Assembly (NCBI GenBank): GCA_035562735.1
Contig: DATMWB010000003.1
Coordinates: 1-64,000, forward strand
Direction of reading: 5' to 3'
Length of the DNA: 64,000 nt
From: UBA12158 sp035562735
GTDB lineage: Bacteria; Patescibacteriota; Microgenomatia; UBA12405
The notes beneath the pieces were generated by a model. That model was not told the origin of the DNA, made no database searches, and saw only the letters and a list, made by a program, of their open reading frames with translations. The translations under genes were made by a program, and so were the position numbers. How positions within the stretch are numbered: position 1 is the stretch's first letter; every line of letters begins with the position of its first letter. Shown piece by piece: positions 41,566 through 50,029 of the stretch.

Positions 41566-43008
41566 ATGATTACAAATCCGGCAAACAAATATCGTCCGCC
41601 TATCGTCGCCGTCATGGGTCATATTGATCATGGCAAAACTACACTTCTTGATAAAATCCGTAATGCCAATGTGGCACTCAAGGAATCCGGTGGCATAACT
41701 CAACACATCAATTCATATCAGACTGAAGTAAAGTTAAAAAACGGAAAATCCGGTTTAATTACTTTTATCGATACCCCAGGACATGCTGCCTTTTGCGCCA
41801 TGAGAGCTCGCGGAGCCGATTCGACCGATATTGTTGTCTTGGTAATCTCCGCCACTGACGGTGTAATGGCCCAAACCAAAGAGTGTATCAATCAAATCAA
41901 AAAAGCTAATCTCCCTGTAATTGTGGCTTTAACAAAATATGATTTAGAGACTCGACAACCAGAAATGGTTAAGGGTCAATTAGTAGAGATGGATTTAACC
42001 CCCGAAGAATATGGTGGTCAAATTGCGGTGGTTCCAGTTTCCGCAAAAACTGGAGCTGGAATTGATGAGCTTTTGGATTTAATCCTCCTTAATGCTGAAA
42101 TAATGGAACTAAAAGATGAATCCGATGCCCCACTTGAGGCAGTAGTTGTTGAATCAAAGCTTGATACAACCCGTGGTCCAGTTGCCTCAGTAATAGTAAA
42201 AAAGGGTATTTTAAAACTTGGTGACCAGATTTTTGCTGAAAATATATCTGGAAAAGTTAAAGCTCTACTTGATTCAAAGGGAAAAAACATAAAAGAAGCC
42301 TATCCCAGTACTCCAGTAGAAATTCTAGGTTTTGAAAAAGTCCCCTGTGTTGGGGCCAGAGTTGCCAGTCAACCCCTAGAAAATATTATTGTCAAAGCAC
42401 CTGAGACAAAAGTAAACGTTGACCCCGATGTTCCAAAACTTAATATTGTTGTCAAAGCAGACGTTGAAGGAACTCTAGAAGCTCTAAAAAACAGTTTAAG
42501 TGACGATGTTAACCTGATTTATACCGGCGTGGGTCCTGTCAACGACAATGACATAATTGCCGCAAAAACAAGTCATGCTGAACTTTTTGCTTTTAATGTT
42601 CCTGTTAGTAAAACCATCAAAAACCTTGCTGATAACGAAAAAGTATTAATTTTTGAATCAAAAATTATTTATGAAATTATCGAAGACATTCAAGCCCAAG
42701 TACTTAAAATGCTTGACCCAACTATCGAAGATACAATCATTGGTGAGGGGACAATTATCGCCGAGTTTAAAATCGAAAAAGTCCGTATAGCAGGGGTAAA
42801 AGTAACCAAAGGTGAAATGACAAAAAACGACACCGTTCACTTAATGAGAGATGAAAAAATCATCAAAAACACTCAGATTGAGGGTATCCGTCAAGCCAAA
42901 GACATTGTCGAAAAAGTTAAGGTCGGACACGATTGTGGTATGACTTTCCGTCCCTATGTTGACTTTAAGGTAGGAGATGTTATAATAGCCTATAAGAATT
43001 CTAAATGA
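41566..43008 (+). CDS. infB: Translation initiation factor IF-2, minimal form
   Basis: A 480-residue IF-2 that starts almost at the G domain. GHIDHGKTTLLD (G1), GGITQHI (G2), DTPGHAAF (G3), LTKYDL (G4) and VSAKTGAGI (G5) are all present, followed by domains II, III and the fMet-tRNA-binding IV. The long N-terminal region found in most bacteria is missing. It binds fMet-tRNA and GTP at the start codon, relevant in a genome with many leaderless mRNAs. Confidence 0.95.
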   Translation: MITNPANKYRPPIVAVMGHIDHGKTTLLDKIRNANVALKESGGITQHINSYQTEVKLKNGKSGLITFIDTPGHAAFCAMRARGADSTDIVVLVISATDGVMAQTKECINQIKKANLPVIVALTKYDLETRQPEMVKGQLVEMDLTPEEYGGQIAVVPVSAKTGAGIDELLDLILLNAEIMELKDESDAPLEAVVVESKLDTTRGPVASVIVKKGILKLGDQIFAENISGKVKALLDSKGKNIKEAYPSTPVEILGFEKVPCVGARVASQPLENIIVKAPETKVNVDPDVPKLNIVVKADVEGTLEALKNSLSDDVNLIYTGVGPVNDNDIIAAKTSHAELFAFNVPVSKTIKNLADNEKVLIFESKIIYEIIEDIQAQVLKMLDPTIEDTIIGEGTIIAEFKIEKVRIAGVKVTKGEMTKNDTVHLMRDEKIIKNTQIEGIRQAKDIVEKVKVGHDCGMTFRPYVDFKVGDVIIAYKNSK

Positions 43009-43076
43009 ACAGGTTTAATACCTCTTTGTTAGAATCAAACTTAACCAATAATCATTCATTTGTAAGCAGGACAAAT

Positions 43077-43877
43077 ATGAAAAATTATAACGTTTCTGAA
43101 ATAAAAACTCTCGTTGATAACGCTAAAAGCGCTCTTATCGCTGTTCCAACTCTATCAGTTGACAGTGTTGGTGCTGCTCTTGCCTTGGCTCTTTCCTTAA
43201 AAAAACAAGGAAAAGAAGTTAAAGTATTTTGTCCCCAAAAAACTGATCAAAATTATTCCAAACTAAGTGGTTTAGAGCTGATGGTTGATACCGTCACCAA
43301 TTCTAACCTCGTTGTTTCTCTTGATTATCCTATTGATCAAATTGAAGCTGTTTCTTACAACGATGATGGTGGCCATCTAAATTTGGTTGTAAAAACCAAA
43401 TCAGGTGCCGCTAAGGTTGAAAGCAATCAAATTCTTATCAACAACAATGGTTCCAGTGCTGACGTCTGCTTTATGCTTGGTGATGAGACAGCTTTAGGTG
43501 CTGCCGCCTCTATGGTCAACGAAGGGAATTGGGTTTTAATCACACCCGCACAAGTCAATAAAACCTGGGCAAAAGCCACTTTGCTTGACCCAGATGCTCC
43601 CTTTTCTGAAATCTTTACCTTTTTATTGCCCATGCTTGGCCTAAATTTAGATATTGATTCCGGAAAGGATCTTTTAATCGGTCTTCGTGTTGCTACTCAG
43701 TCTTTTAGTGTCAATGTCTCTCCGGAAACTTTTGAAGCCGGAGCAATTTGTCTTCGTGCCACTCAACCTGAAGAGACTTTATCAATGCCCGAAGAGCCAA
43801 CTCCAATTGAAAACATTGAAAAATCCGGTGGTATTGTGTCAGGTTCCAACAAACCCAATCCTACTCCTACTGCCTAA
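43077..43877 (+). CDS. Degenerate DHH-family protein (NrnA-like position)
   Basis: A 266-residue protein. The N-terminus SALIAVPTLSVDSVGAALALALSLKKQGKEVKVFCPQ matches the first strand and helix of DHH phosphoesterases, but the DGDAIGS and DHH metal motifs are replaced (SVDSVGA). The C-terminal half is Ser/Thr-rich and ends in a Pro-rich tail. nrnA often follows infB, so this is probably a catalytically dead relative. ATG at 43077 has AGGA 7 nt upstream; an alternative ATG at 43005 overlaps infB by 4 bp and adds 24 unlikely residues. Confidence 0.6.
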   Translation: MKNYNVSEIKTLVDNAKSALIAVPTLSVDSVGAALALALSLKKQGKEVKVFCPQKTDQNYSKLSGLELMVDTVTNSNLVVSLDYPIDQIEAVSYNDDGGHLNLVVKTKSGAAKVESNQILINNNGSSADVCFMLGDETALGAAASMVNEGNWVLITPAQVNKTWAKATLLDPDAPFSEIFTFLLPMLGLNLDIDSGKDLLIGLRVATQSFSVNVSPETFEAGAICLRATQPEETLSMPEEPTPIENIEKSGGIVSGSNKPNPTPTA

Positions 43878-43879
43878 AT

Positions 43880-44326
43880 ATGCGTGATTTAAAAGAAAAT
43901 AGAAAAAATTTTTCTATCTCGAAACAGAATAAAGGCCCTTTCTGTGGACAATGTAACAGTTTTGTCCCTATTAGACCAGAAATTCCAATTAACGCCACTG
44001 ATCCTGATCAAATGCTATCTCAACTGGCTTTTAATGGTCTTCCTGGAAAAGGTCAACGTCTTTGTTCAGTTGATGGTTTGGGAGTTGGAAATGACTCTTG
44101 TCAAAAATTACAAGAGTTTTCTCCAAGAACTTGTGGTGATTGTAATCTTTTTCATCCCGATATCACAACAGATGGAAATGAAGCAAGCATGACTGCATCG
44201 ATAATAAAACGAGAAAAACCTAGTGGAAATATTCAGTATGGAAAAATGGGATGTTATGACGATGCTTATGGAATCCTTTCAAACGTTATGTGTACTGAGC
44301 CTGATAAATTTCAACCAAAAAAGTAA
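43880..44326 (+). CDS. Protein with duplicated four-Cys module
   Basis: A 148-residue soluble protein with eight Cys in two equal sets: C22-x2-C25-x36-C62-x11-C74 and C85-x2-C88-x36-C125-x12-C138. Each set begins CGxCNxF and ends near an acidic-x-Phe. This is an internal duplication of a module that likely binds one zinc or Fe-S per copy. No family is recognised. It starts 2 bp after the DHH-like gene and precedes the S15 promoter. Confidence 0.6.
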   Translation: MRDLKENRKNFSISKQNKGPFCGQCNSFVPIRPEIPINATDPDQMLSQLAFNGLPGKGQRLCSVDGLGVGNDSCQKLQEFSPRTCGDCNLFHPDITTDGNEASMTASIIKREKPSGNIQYGKMGCYDDAYGILSNVMCTEPDKFQPKK

Positions 44327-44331
44327 TTTTG

Positions 44332-44400
44332 TGCTATAATCCTTTCCTGACTATTAAATCGGTTTTTTGGGAGCCATTCCAAAATATTATAAATTACCGA
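44332..44400 (+). promoter_or_regulatory. S15 promoter and structured leader
   Basis: TGC-TATAAT ends at 44340. The leader of about 70 nt can form an outer stem TCGGT/ACCGA (44359-44363/44396-44400) around an inner hairpin TTTTGG/CCAAAA (44365-44370/44379-44384). S15 represses its own translation through leader structures in several bacteria; this one is a candidate. Confidence 0.5.
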
Positions 44401-44419
44401 CAAATAGCCAAATAATTAC

Positions 44420-44689
44420 ATGGCATTAACTACCGAAGAAAAAAGCGAGATTATCTCAAAATACGCCCAAGCTAAGGGTGATACAGGTTCTCCAGAAATC
44501 CAAGTTGCGATTCTTTCAAAAGAAATTGAAAAACTCCAAGGTCATCTAGGTGAAAACAAGCACGATTCCCCCGCCAAAAGAGGTTTATTAAGTAAACTCG
44601 CCAAACGTCGACGTTTGCTTCGATATCTCTCTATTCACAATGAAGAGCGATATAGCAAGATTGTTAAGGGCCTAAACCTTAAGAAATAA
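44420..44689 (+). CDS. rpsO: 30S ribosomal protein S15
   Basis: An 89-residue S15, the usual length. The four-helix protein has GDTGSPEIQVAILSKEIEKLQGHL, HDSPAKRGLLSKLAKRRRLLRYLSIHN and a basic C-terminus. It binds the central domain of 16S rRNA. It is followed by pnp, the common rpsO-pnp order. There is no Shine-Dalgarno; a structured leader precedes it. Confidence 0.96.
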   Translation: MALTTEEKSEIISKYAQAKGDTGSPEIQVAILSKEIEKLQGHLGENKHDSPAKRGLLSKLAKRRRLLRYLSIHNEERYSKIVKGLNLKK

Positions 44690-44735
44690 GTGTCTCGTAT
44701 TACTCTATAATCAATTTATATTTATTTAATTCATC

Positions 44736-46961
44736 ATGGCAAAAAATTCTGTCGATATCGTTATTGGTAACAAAAAAATTACACTTACAACTGGTCAATT
44801 GGCCCCTCAGGCCAACGCAGCTGTTACGGCCCAAATGGGTAAGACAGTTGTTTTAGCCACTGTTGTCTTAGGAAAAGTTGATAAAACCAAGGATTATTTT
44901 CCCCTTTCTGTTGAATTTGCCGACAAACTTTATGCTGGTGGTTTAATCAAAGGTGGTAAATGGATAAAGCGTGAAGGCGGCCCTTCCGATACTGCCATTC
45001 TTTTTGGTCGAATCATTGACCGCTCAATTCGTCCTTTATTTTCCTCTGATTTTAAATATGAAGTTCAAGTTATTGCCACAGTTTTAAGTAATGACAAAGA
45101 AAACGATGTCGTTATTCCCGCATTTACTGCTGTTTCTGCTGCCTTGATGCTCTCAGATATTCCTTTTAATGGTCCAGTTTCTATTGTTCGTGTTGGTACA
45201 AATGAAGGTGAGTTAACCGTCTTCCCCACGATTTCAGAGCTTCAAAAATCCACCTTAGATCTTCTTGTCTGTAAAGACTCTGAAGGTATCAATATGATTG
45301 AGGCTGATGCCAATATTGTCGACAACGACACTGTTTTAAAAGCCATGCAGCTTGGTTTTGATACTGGTACTGAAATTAATGCTCAATTATCTGATTTTGC
45401 TAAAAAGTACGGCAAAAAGAAAGTTGATTATCAACCACTATCTCCCTCAAAGGAATTAATTGCTGAAGTTGAAACTTTGGTAAAAAAAGAGCTAACCCAA
45501 TTCATGATGGATGGTGTTGACGGGGCTCACATAGCTGCCGAAGATAAAATAAAAGAAAAAGTTAAAGAGGCTTTTGAAGCCAAAATTAAAGCTGAAGAAG
45601 TTGAGGAAAATCAAGTCATTGAATCTGTTGATCTACTCGTGCGTCAATATTTGCGAGAAGCTACTCTAAAAGGTACCCGTTATGACAAAAGAACTTTTGA
45701 TGAAATTCGACCTTTAGAAATCGAGACGGGAGTTCTTCCTGTCACCCATGGTTCCGCCCTTTTTCAACGTGGTTTAACTCAAGCCTTGACAATTACTACT
45801 CTCGGTTCTCTAGCCGAACAGCAATATCTTCAAGATTCAAACGGAGAAATCACCAAAAGATATCTTCACTATTATTCTGCCGCTCCTTTTTCCACAGGTC
45901 AAACTGGTCGCTTTGGTCGTCCTGGAAGACGCGAAGTTGGACACGGTGCTCTTGCTGAAAAGGCCTTAGTTCCGGTCATTCCATCAATTGAAGAATTTCC
46001 TTATACCATTACTTTAACCTCTGAAGTTATGTCACAAAATGGTTCTTCATCCATGGCTTCTACCTGCGGTTCCACTCTTTCTCTTATGGACGCTGGTGTT
46101 CCCATAAAGGACAAAGTCGCTGGCATTTCTATTGGTATGGTTTCCGATGATAATGGTAAATATGTTTTATTAACTGATATAGCTGGTATCGAAGACCACT
46201 GTGGTGATATGGATTTCAAAATTACTGGTACTCGTAGTGGTATTACTGCAATTCAACTCGATATCAAAAGAATGGGTCTTTCCATGCAAATGATAAACGA
46301 CACCTTTGTCGCTTCGACCAAGGCTCGTCTCCAAATTTTGGACAAAATTGATTCTGTTATGCCCGCTCCACGAGCCCAATTATCCGAATACGCTCCAAAA
46401 ATAAAAATGGTTACTCTTCCAGAAGATAAAATCGGAGAGGTTATTGGCTCTGGTGGAAAAACTATCAAAGCCTTAATGGAAAAATTTGCTGTTCAAATTG
46501 ATATTGACGACGATGGACGTGCTTCAATTTGCGCCATAGATCAAGCTAAAATTGATGCTTGTGCCTACGAAATTGAATGTATGATTAAAGATGTTCAAAT
46601 TGGTGAAGATTACGAAGGCATTGTCACTCGTGTTGAAAATTATGGCGCCTTTGTTGAATTCCTCCCCGGTCGTGAAGCTTTACTTCACGTTTCTGAAATG
46701 AGTGGGGGATTCCTAAGTGACCCTTCTTCCATTATCAAAGTCGGTGACAAATTAAATGTCAAAATCTCCGGATTTAACGATAATCATCAAATAAAATTAA
46801 GCTCACCAGAATTTAAAGCAGCACACCCCGGAGTTCCTCGAGATCCTTCTGAAGCTCCTCGTGCTCCCATGGGTTCACGTCCTCCATTCAGAAATTTTGG
46901 TAGCCCAAGCGGTGGTCAAAATCGCTCTTCCTTTGGAGATCGAAATCGCCGAGGAAGATAA
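44736..46961 (+). CDS. pnp: Polyribonucleotide nucleotidyltransferase
   Basis: A 741-residue PNPase, a 3'-5' phosphorolytic exoribonuclease acting as a trimer. Two RNase PH-like domains are visible (first with REGGPSDTAILFGRIIDRSIRPLF, second with HGSALFQRGLTQAL and GRREVGHGALAEKAL), then a KH domain (IGEVIGSGGKTIKALME), an S1 domain (YEGIVTRVENYGAFVEFLPGREALLHVSEM) and a Gly/Arg/Ser-rich tail. TATAAT at 44706-44711 gives a leader of about 18 nt. Confidence 0.97.
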   Translation: MAKNSVDIVIGNKKITLTTGQLAPQANAAVTAQMGKTVVLATVVLGKVDKTKDYFPLSVEFADKLYAGGLIKGGKWIKREGGPSDTAILFGRIIDRSIRPLFSSDFKYEVQVIATVLSNDKENDVVIPAFTAVSAALMLSDIPFNGPVSIVRVGTNEGELTVFPTISELQKSTLDLLVCKDSEGINMIEADANIVDNDTVLKAMQLGFDTGTEINAQLSDFAKKYGKKKVDYQPLSPSKELIAEVETLVKKELTQFMMDGVDGAHIAAEDKIKEKVKEAFEAKIKAEEVEENQVIESVDLLVRQYLREATLKGTRYDKRTFDEIRPLEIETGVLPVTHGSALFQRGLTQALTITTLGSLAEQQYLQDSNGEITKRYLHYYSAAPFSTGQTGRFGRPGRREVGHGALAEKALVPVIPSIEEFPYTITLTSEVMSQNGSSSMASTCGSTLSLMDAGVPIKDKVAGISIGMVSDDNGKYVLLTDIAGIEDHCGDMDFKITGTRSGITAIQLDIKRMGLSMQMINDTFVASTKARLQILDKIDSVMPAPRAQLSEYAPKIKMVTLPEDKIGEVIGSGGKTIKALMEKFAVQIDIDDDGRASICAIDQAKIDACAYEIECMIKDVQIGEDYEGIVTRVENYGAFVEFLPGREALLHVSEMSGGFLSDPSSIIKVGDKLNVKISGFNDNHQIKLSSPEFKAAHPGVPRDPSEAPRAPMGSRPPFRNFGSPSGGQNRSSFGDRNRRGR

Positions 46962-46981
46962 AATTCCTGTATACTTTTCTT

Positions 46982-48037
46982 GTGGATTCGACACTAACTA
47001 TTTCTGATGCCATTGCCAAATTAAAAGCCAAAAGTGGAGGTGTCAATTTACCTGATGGCTTGGAAGCCAAGCTTGAGGAAATGTTTGCCCAACTTGAGGT
47101 AAATTCTCACTCTGAAACTACCTTCTGGACTTATTACCAAACAGCCTCAAAATACATTGATTGGATAATTTCTCTTCCTTGGAACAATCGATCCCAAGAT
47201 ATTTTAGATCTTCGTTTTGCCAGCGAGAAACTCAACGAAAATCATTTTGGTCTTGATGATGTCAAAGAAAGAATTTTAGAATACATTTCTGTTTTGGCTC
47301 TCCAAAAAAATCGTAATCCTGATGTCAGTTTTCGTGCTCCTATTTTGCTTTTTACTGGTCTAGTCGGTACTGGAAAAACCACCATGGCCAAATCAATTGC
47401 TGATGTCATGGGGAGAAAACTTATCCGTATTCCCTTTGGTGGTTTAGGTGATCCCTTGTATTTACGTGGCCAAAGTCGTCTTCACCCAGAAGCAGAACCG
47501 GGTGCTATTATTAGAGCTTTATCTCAGTGTCAAACAAGAAACCCAGTTATTTTACTAGATGAAATAGATCGTGTCGCTGACGATGCTCTAAATACAATTA
47601 TGGGTGTTCTAGTTGAATTACTTGATCCAGAGCAAAATGCCCACTTTACTGATCATTATATTGATTATCCCTTCGATTTATCCGAAGCATTTTTCGTTGC
47701 TACATGTAACAATACAACCCGTATAGCTACGGCAGTTATGGATCGTCTTGAAGTCATTCAGATGCCATCATATACCGATGAAGAAAAAATCGCTATTGGA
47801 CAAGACTATATTTTCCCAAAAGCCTTAAAAGATTCTGGATTAACCCCCGACGAATTAATAATCAAGGAAAATGTTTGGCTTGGAGTTGTGAGACCATTGG
47901 GTTTTGACGCTGGTGTAAGAACTTTAAAAAGAAATATTGAAGGACTCTGTCGAAAAGCTGCTGCCATGGTTCTTGCTGGTACAAAGCAGGTTGTAATCGA
48001 TGAAACTAACATTAAAAAATTTATACCCCAGTGGTAA
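46982..48037 (+). CDS. Stand-alone Lon-type AAA+ ATPase without protease domain
   Basis: A 351-residue protein equal to the central ATPase module of Lon. SLPWNNRSQD and HFGLDDVKERILEYISV match the pre-ATPase helices, Walker A GLVGTGKT is at 126-133 and Walker B VILLDEID at 189-196, followed by PFDLSEAFFVATCN and the C-terminal alpha domain with GVRTLKRNIEGLCRKAA. The N-terminal LAN domain is nearly absent and the Ser-Lys protease domain is missing. The pore loop aromatic (Y in YIGAMPG of Lon) is replaced in HPEAEPG. It starts with GTG; TATACT ends 6 nt upstream. A chaperone-like role is inferred. Confidence 0.82.
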   Translation: MDSTLTISDAIAKLKAKSGGVNLPDGLEAKLEEMFAQLEVNSHSETTFWTYYQTASKYIDWIISLPWNNRSQDILDLRFASEKLNENHFGLDDVKERILEYISVLALQKNRNPDVSFRAPILLFTGLVGTGKTTMAKSIADVMGRKLIRIPFGGLGDPLYLRGQSRLHPEAEPGAIIRALSQCQTRNPVILLDEIDRVADDALNTIMGVLVELLDPEQNAHFTDHYIDYPFDLSEAFFVATCNNTTRIATAVMDRLEVIQMPSYTDEEKIAIGQDYIFPKALKDSGLTPDELIIKENVWLGVVRPLGFDAGVRTLKRNIEGLCRKAAAMVLAGTKQVVIDETNIKKFIPQW

Positions 48038-48041
48038 AAAT

Positions 48042-48479
48042 ATGAAAAATACAATCATTGGTCTTATTTTAGGTTTAATTATCGCCATGTGGGCATTTTA
48101 TTTGTATACCCAAAAACCAAAAATAACCACATCATTACCTCCGGCTACACCCACAACTGCAGAAATTTCGGAGATCCCGGAAAATGTAATATCTGATGAC
48201 GATTTAATTAGACAAGCCCTTGCGGACAAATATAACAAGGACCTTTCTGACGTCACTTATACATCTTCACAAAATGATGGTACTCACGCCTCAGGCGGTG
48301 TCAAGTTTTCTGGAGACATTGCTGGTGCTTGGGTGTTAGCCGCTAAAGATGATGGAGTCTGGAAAATTGTCCAAGATGGCAACGGTGTAATAATGTGCGA
48401 AATTGTTGCCCCATATGACTTTCCTGTTTCAATGGTTGCCGAGTGTGTTGATAAAAACGGTAAACTCATAAAATATTAA
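48042..48479 (+). CDS. Membrane-anchored hypothetical protein
   Basis: A 145-residue protein with a membrane helix at residues 2-21 and a Pro/Thr linker. A small extracytoplasmic domain follows, containing a Trp-rich core (GAWVLAAKDDGVWKIVQDGNG) and two Cys that could pair. The family is unknown. ATG at 48042 is chosen: it gives an N-terminal membrane signal, while an upstream in-frame start runs back into the Lon-like gene. It is 4 bp after that gene. Confidence 0.6.
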   Translation: MKNTIIGLILGLIIAMWAFYLYTQKPKITTSLPPATPTTAEISEIPENVISDDDLIRQALADKYNKDLSDVTYTSSQNDGTHASGGVKFSGDIAGAWVLAAKDDGVWKIVQDGNGVIMCEIVAPYDFPVSMVAECVDKNGKLIKY

Positions 48480-48481
48480 TT

Positions 48482-49396
48482 ATGAACAAAAAGGAAATTT
48501 ATCTTTCACTTACACTGTTGGCCTTGGCTTTTGTCATCCTACTAACTACCCTTCTACCTTATCATCGGGAAAACCCAACCCCCAGTCCGAGTATTATTTC
48601 CCAACCGAGTGCTATACCCACCCCTTCCTTTTCTCCCATTATTATCTTATCCCCAAATATTTCAAAGCCATTAACCTCACCCCTCAAATTAATTGGTCTG
48701 ATTGACAAAAGTTGGGTTTTTGAGGGATCTTTTCCCATAGAGCTTCTTGATAATCAAAATAAAAGCTTATTCAAAAGTACTGCTTCGGCTCCAAACTGGT
48801 TAGAGGAAGAATCAAAATACACCAGCTTTATGGCTGTATTTAATTTTGTCACTTATAGTCCAAGTGGATTTGTCCAAGTGAAAAATTCTAATCCCAGTGG
48901 CCTTCCAGAAAACGACAAAAGAGTCACTATTCCGGTGACTTTCGATTCTACTTCAGTTACAAAAACAGGTTTAAAAACTTATAAAAACAATCAATATGGT
49001 TTTGAATTTGAAATACCAATAGACTGGGAAGCAAAAGAGAAACCACCATATCATACTTATTTTGGAAAAATAGGGGAAAGTTATTATAATGAGGGTTCAG
49101 TTTCAGATGGTGAAATTGTTATTTCAGTTGAGAAAAAAAATCCAAACGAAAATCTAGAAACAATTTTTAAGTCATACTACGATGGATTTTTAAAAAATTC
49201 AGATACAACTATTCAGAAAATTAAATTAGGAGGAATCGATGCTGGCTATTTTGATTATTTTGACGAGACTGCTTTTACCATCAAAGATAATTATAGAATT
49301 ACAATCCAAGTCACTGCATATCCCCAAATAGATCCCAGTGTTTATTCAAAAGATATTTTTCAACAAATTCTTTCAACTTTTAAATTTACAAAATAA
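48482..49396 (+). CDS. Exported protein with Gmad2-like and PsbP-like domains
   Basis: A 304-residue protein with an N-terminal membrane helix and a Pro/Ser linker. Residues about 55-155 resemble the Gmad2 Ig-like domain (ISKPLTSPLKLIGLIDKSWVFEGSFPIELLD and SPSGFVQVKN). Residues about 165-304 resemble a PsbP/DUF1795-like domain (YKNNQYGFEFEIPIDW). Both occur in extracytoplasmic proteins of unknown function. It overlaps the downstream UDG gene by 1 bp. Confidence 0.65.
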   Translation: MNKKEIYLSLTLLALAFVILLTTLLPYHRENPTPSPSIISQPSAIPTPSFSPIIILSPNISKPLTSPLKLIGLIDKSWVFEGSFPIELLDNQNKSLFKSTASAPNWLEEESKYTSFMAVFNFVTYSPSGFVQVKNSNPSGLPENDKRVTIPVTFDSTSVTKTGLKTYKNNQYGFEFEIPIDWEAKEKPPYHTYFGKIGESYYNEGSVSDGEIVISVEKKNPNENLETIFKSYYDGFLKNSDTTIQKIKLGGIDAGYFDYFDETAFTIKDNYRITIQVTAYPQIDPSVYSKDIFQQILSTFKFTK

Positions 49397-49971
49397 TGCC
49401 CTTAACAAAAGTTCAACAATTAGAATATATCGCCCATTTGGTGGGAAAATGTAAGAAGTGCGATTTATATAAAACTGCTACCAATCCGGTTCCCGGTTTT
49501 GGTAATCCCAATGCCGATATCGTCTTTATCGGTGAAGCCCCTGGAGCCCAAGAAGATAAGGAGGGTTTGCCTTTTGTGGGGAATTCAGGTAAACTATTAG
49601 ACAAGCTTCTGAATACGATAAGTGTGCCTCGAAAAGACGTTTTTATCTGTAATATATTAAAACATCGCCCTCCAGAGAATCGAGATCCACTTCCACACGA
49701 AATGAAAGTCTGTGTTCCTTATTTAAAGGCTCAATTAAAAATTATAAAACCGAAAATTATCATTACTTTAGGGCGATTTGCAATGAGTTATTTTTTTCCA
49801 TCTGAATCTATCAGTCGAGTTCATGGTCAAGTCAGAAAAATAATCTGGCAGGAACTACCGTTAACAATTGTTCCTGTATACCATCCTTCAGCTGGACTCA
49901 GAAATGGTGCCATGCTTAAATCATTACAAGAAGATTTTCTTAGTATAAGCAAATTATTAAAAGACAATTAG
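49396..49971 (+). CDS. Family 4 uracil-DNA glycosylase
   Basis: A 191-residue type 4 (UDGa) enzyme that removes uracil from DNA. The active-site motif is GEAPG (46-50) and the C-terminal HPSAGLR. Fe-S ligands C19 and C22 are present, as is C106. The third ligand, normally the Cys before RPP, is His90 here (KHRPPENRDP); C85 is five residues away. It acts in the same pathway as dut. It overlaps the upstream gene by 1 bp. Confidence 0.9.
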   Translation: MPLTKVQQLEYIAHLVGKCKKCDLYKTATNPVPGFGNPNADIVFIGEAPGAQEDKEGLPFVGNSGKLLDKLLNTISVPRKDVFICNILKHRPPENRDPLPHEMKVCVPYLKAQLKIIKPKIIITLGRFAMSYFFPSESISRVHGQVRKIIWQELPLTIVPVYHPSAGLRNGAMLKSLQEDFLSISKLLKDN

Positions 49972-49979
49972 CCAGTTTA

Positions 49980-50021
49980 ACTATTTATCTTTTTTACTAT
50001 TTATCTATTAAACTATTTATC
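49980..50021 (+). repeat. Three ACTATTTATC direct repeats, 16-bp period
   Basis: ACTATTTATC occurs at 49980, 49996 and 50012, exactly 16 bp apart, in the 58-bp gap before the RNase J gene. The spacers are TTTTTT and TATTAA. The array ends 8 nt before the ATG, so it could be a regulator-binding array or a tandem duplication. Confidence 0.75.
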
Positions 50022-50029
50022 AAAAAAAT

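Noticed and set aside
49980..50021. CRISPR array
   Set aside because: Only three 10-bp units with 6-bp spacers; far too short, and no cas genes. No other array was found in the window.
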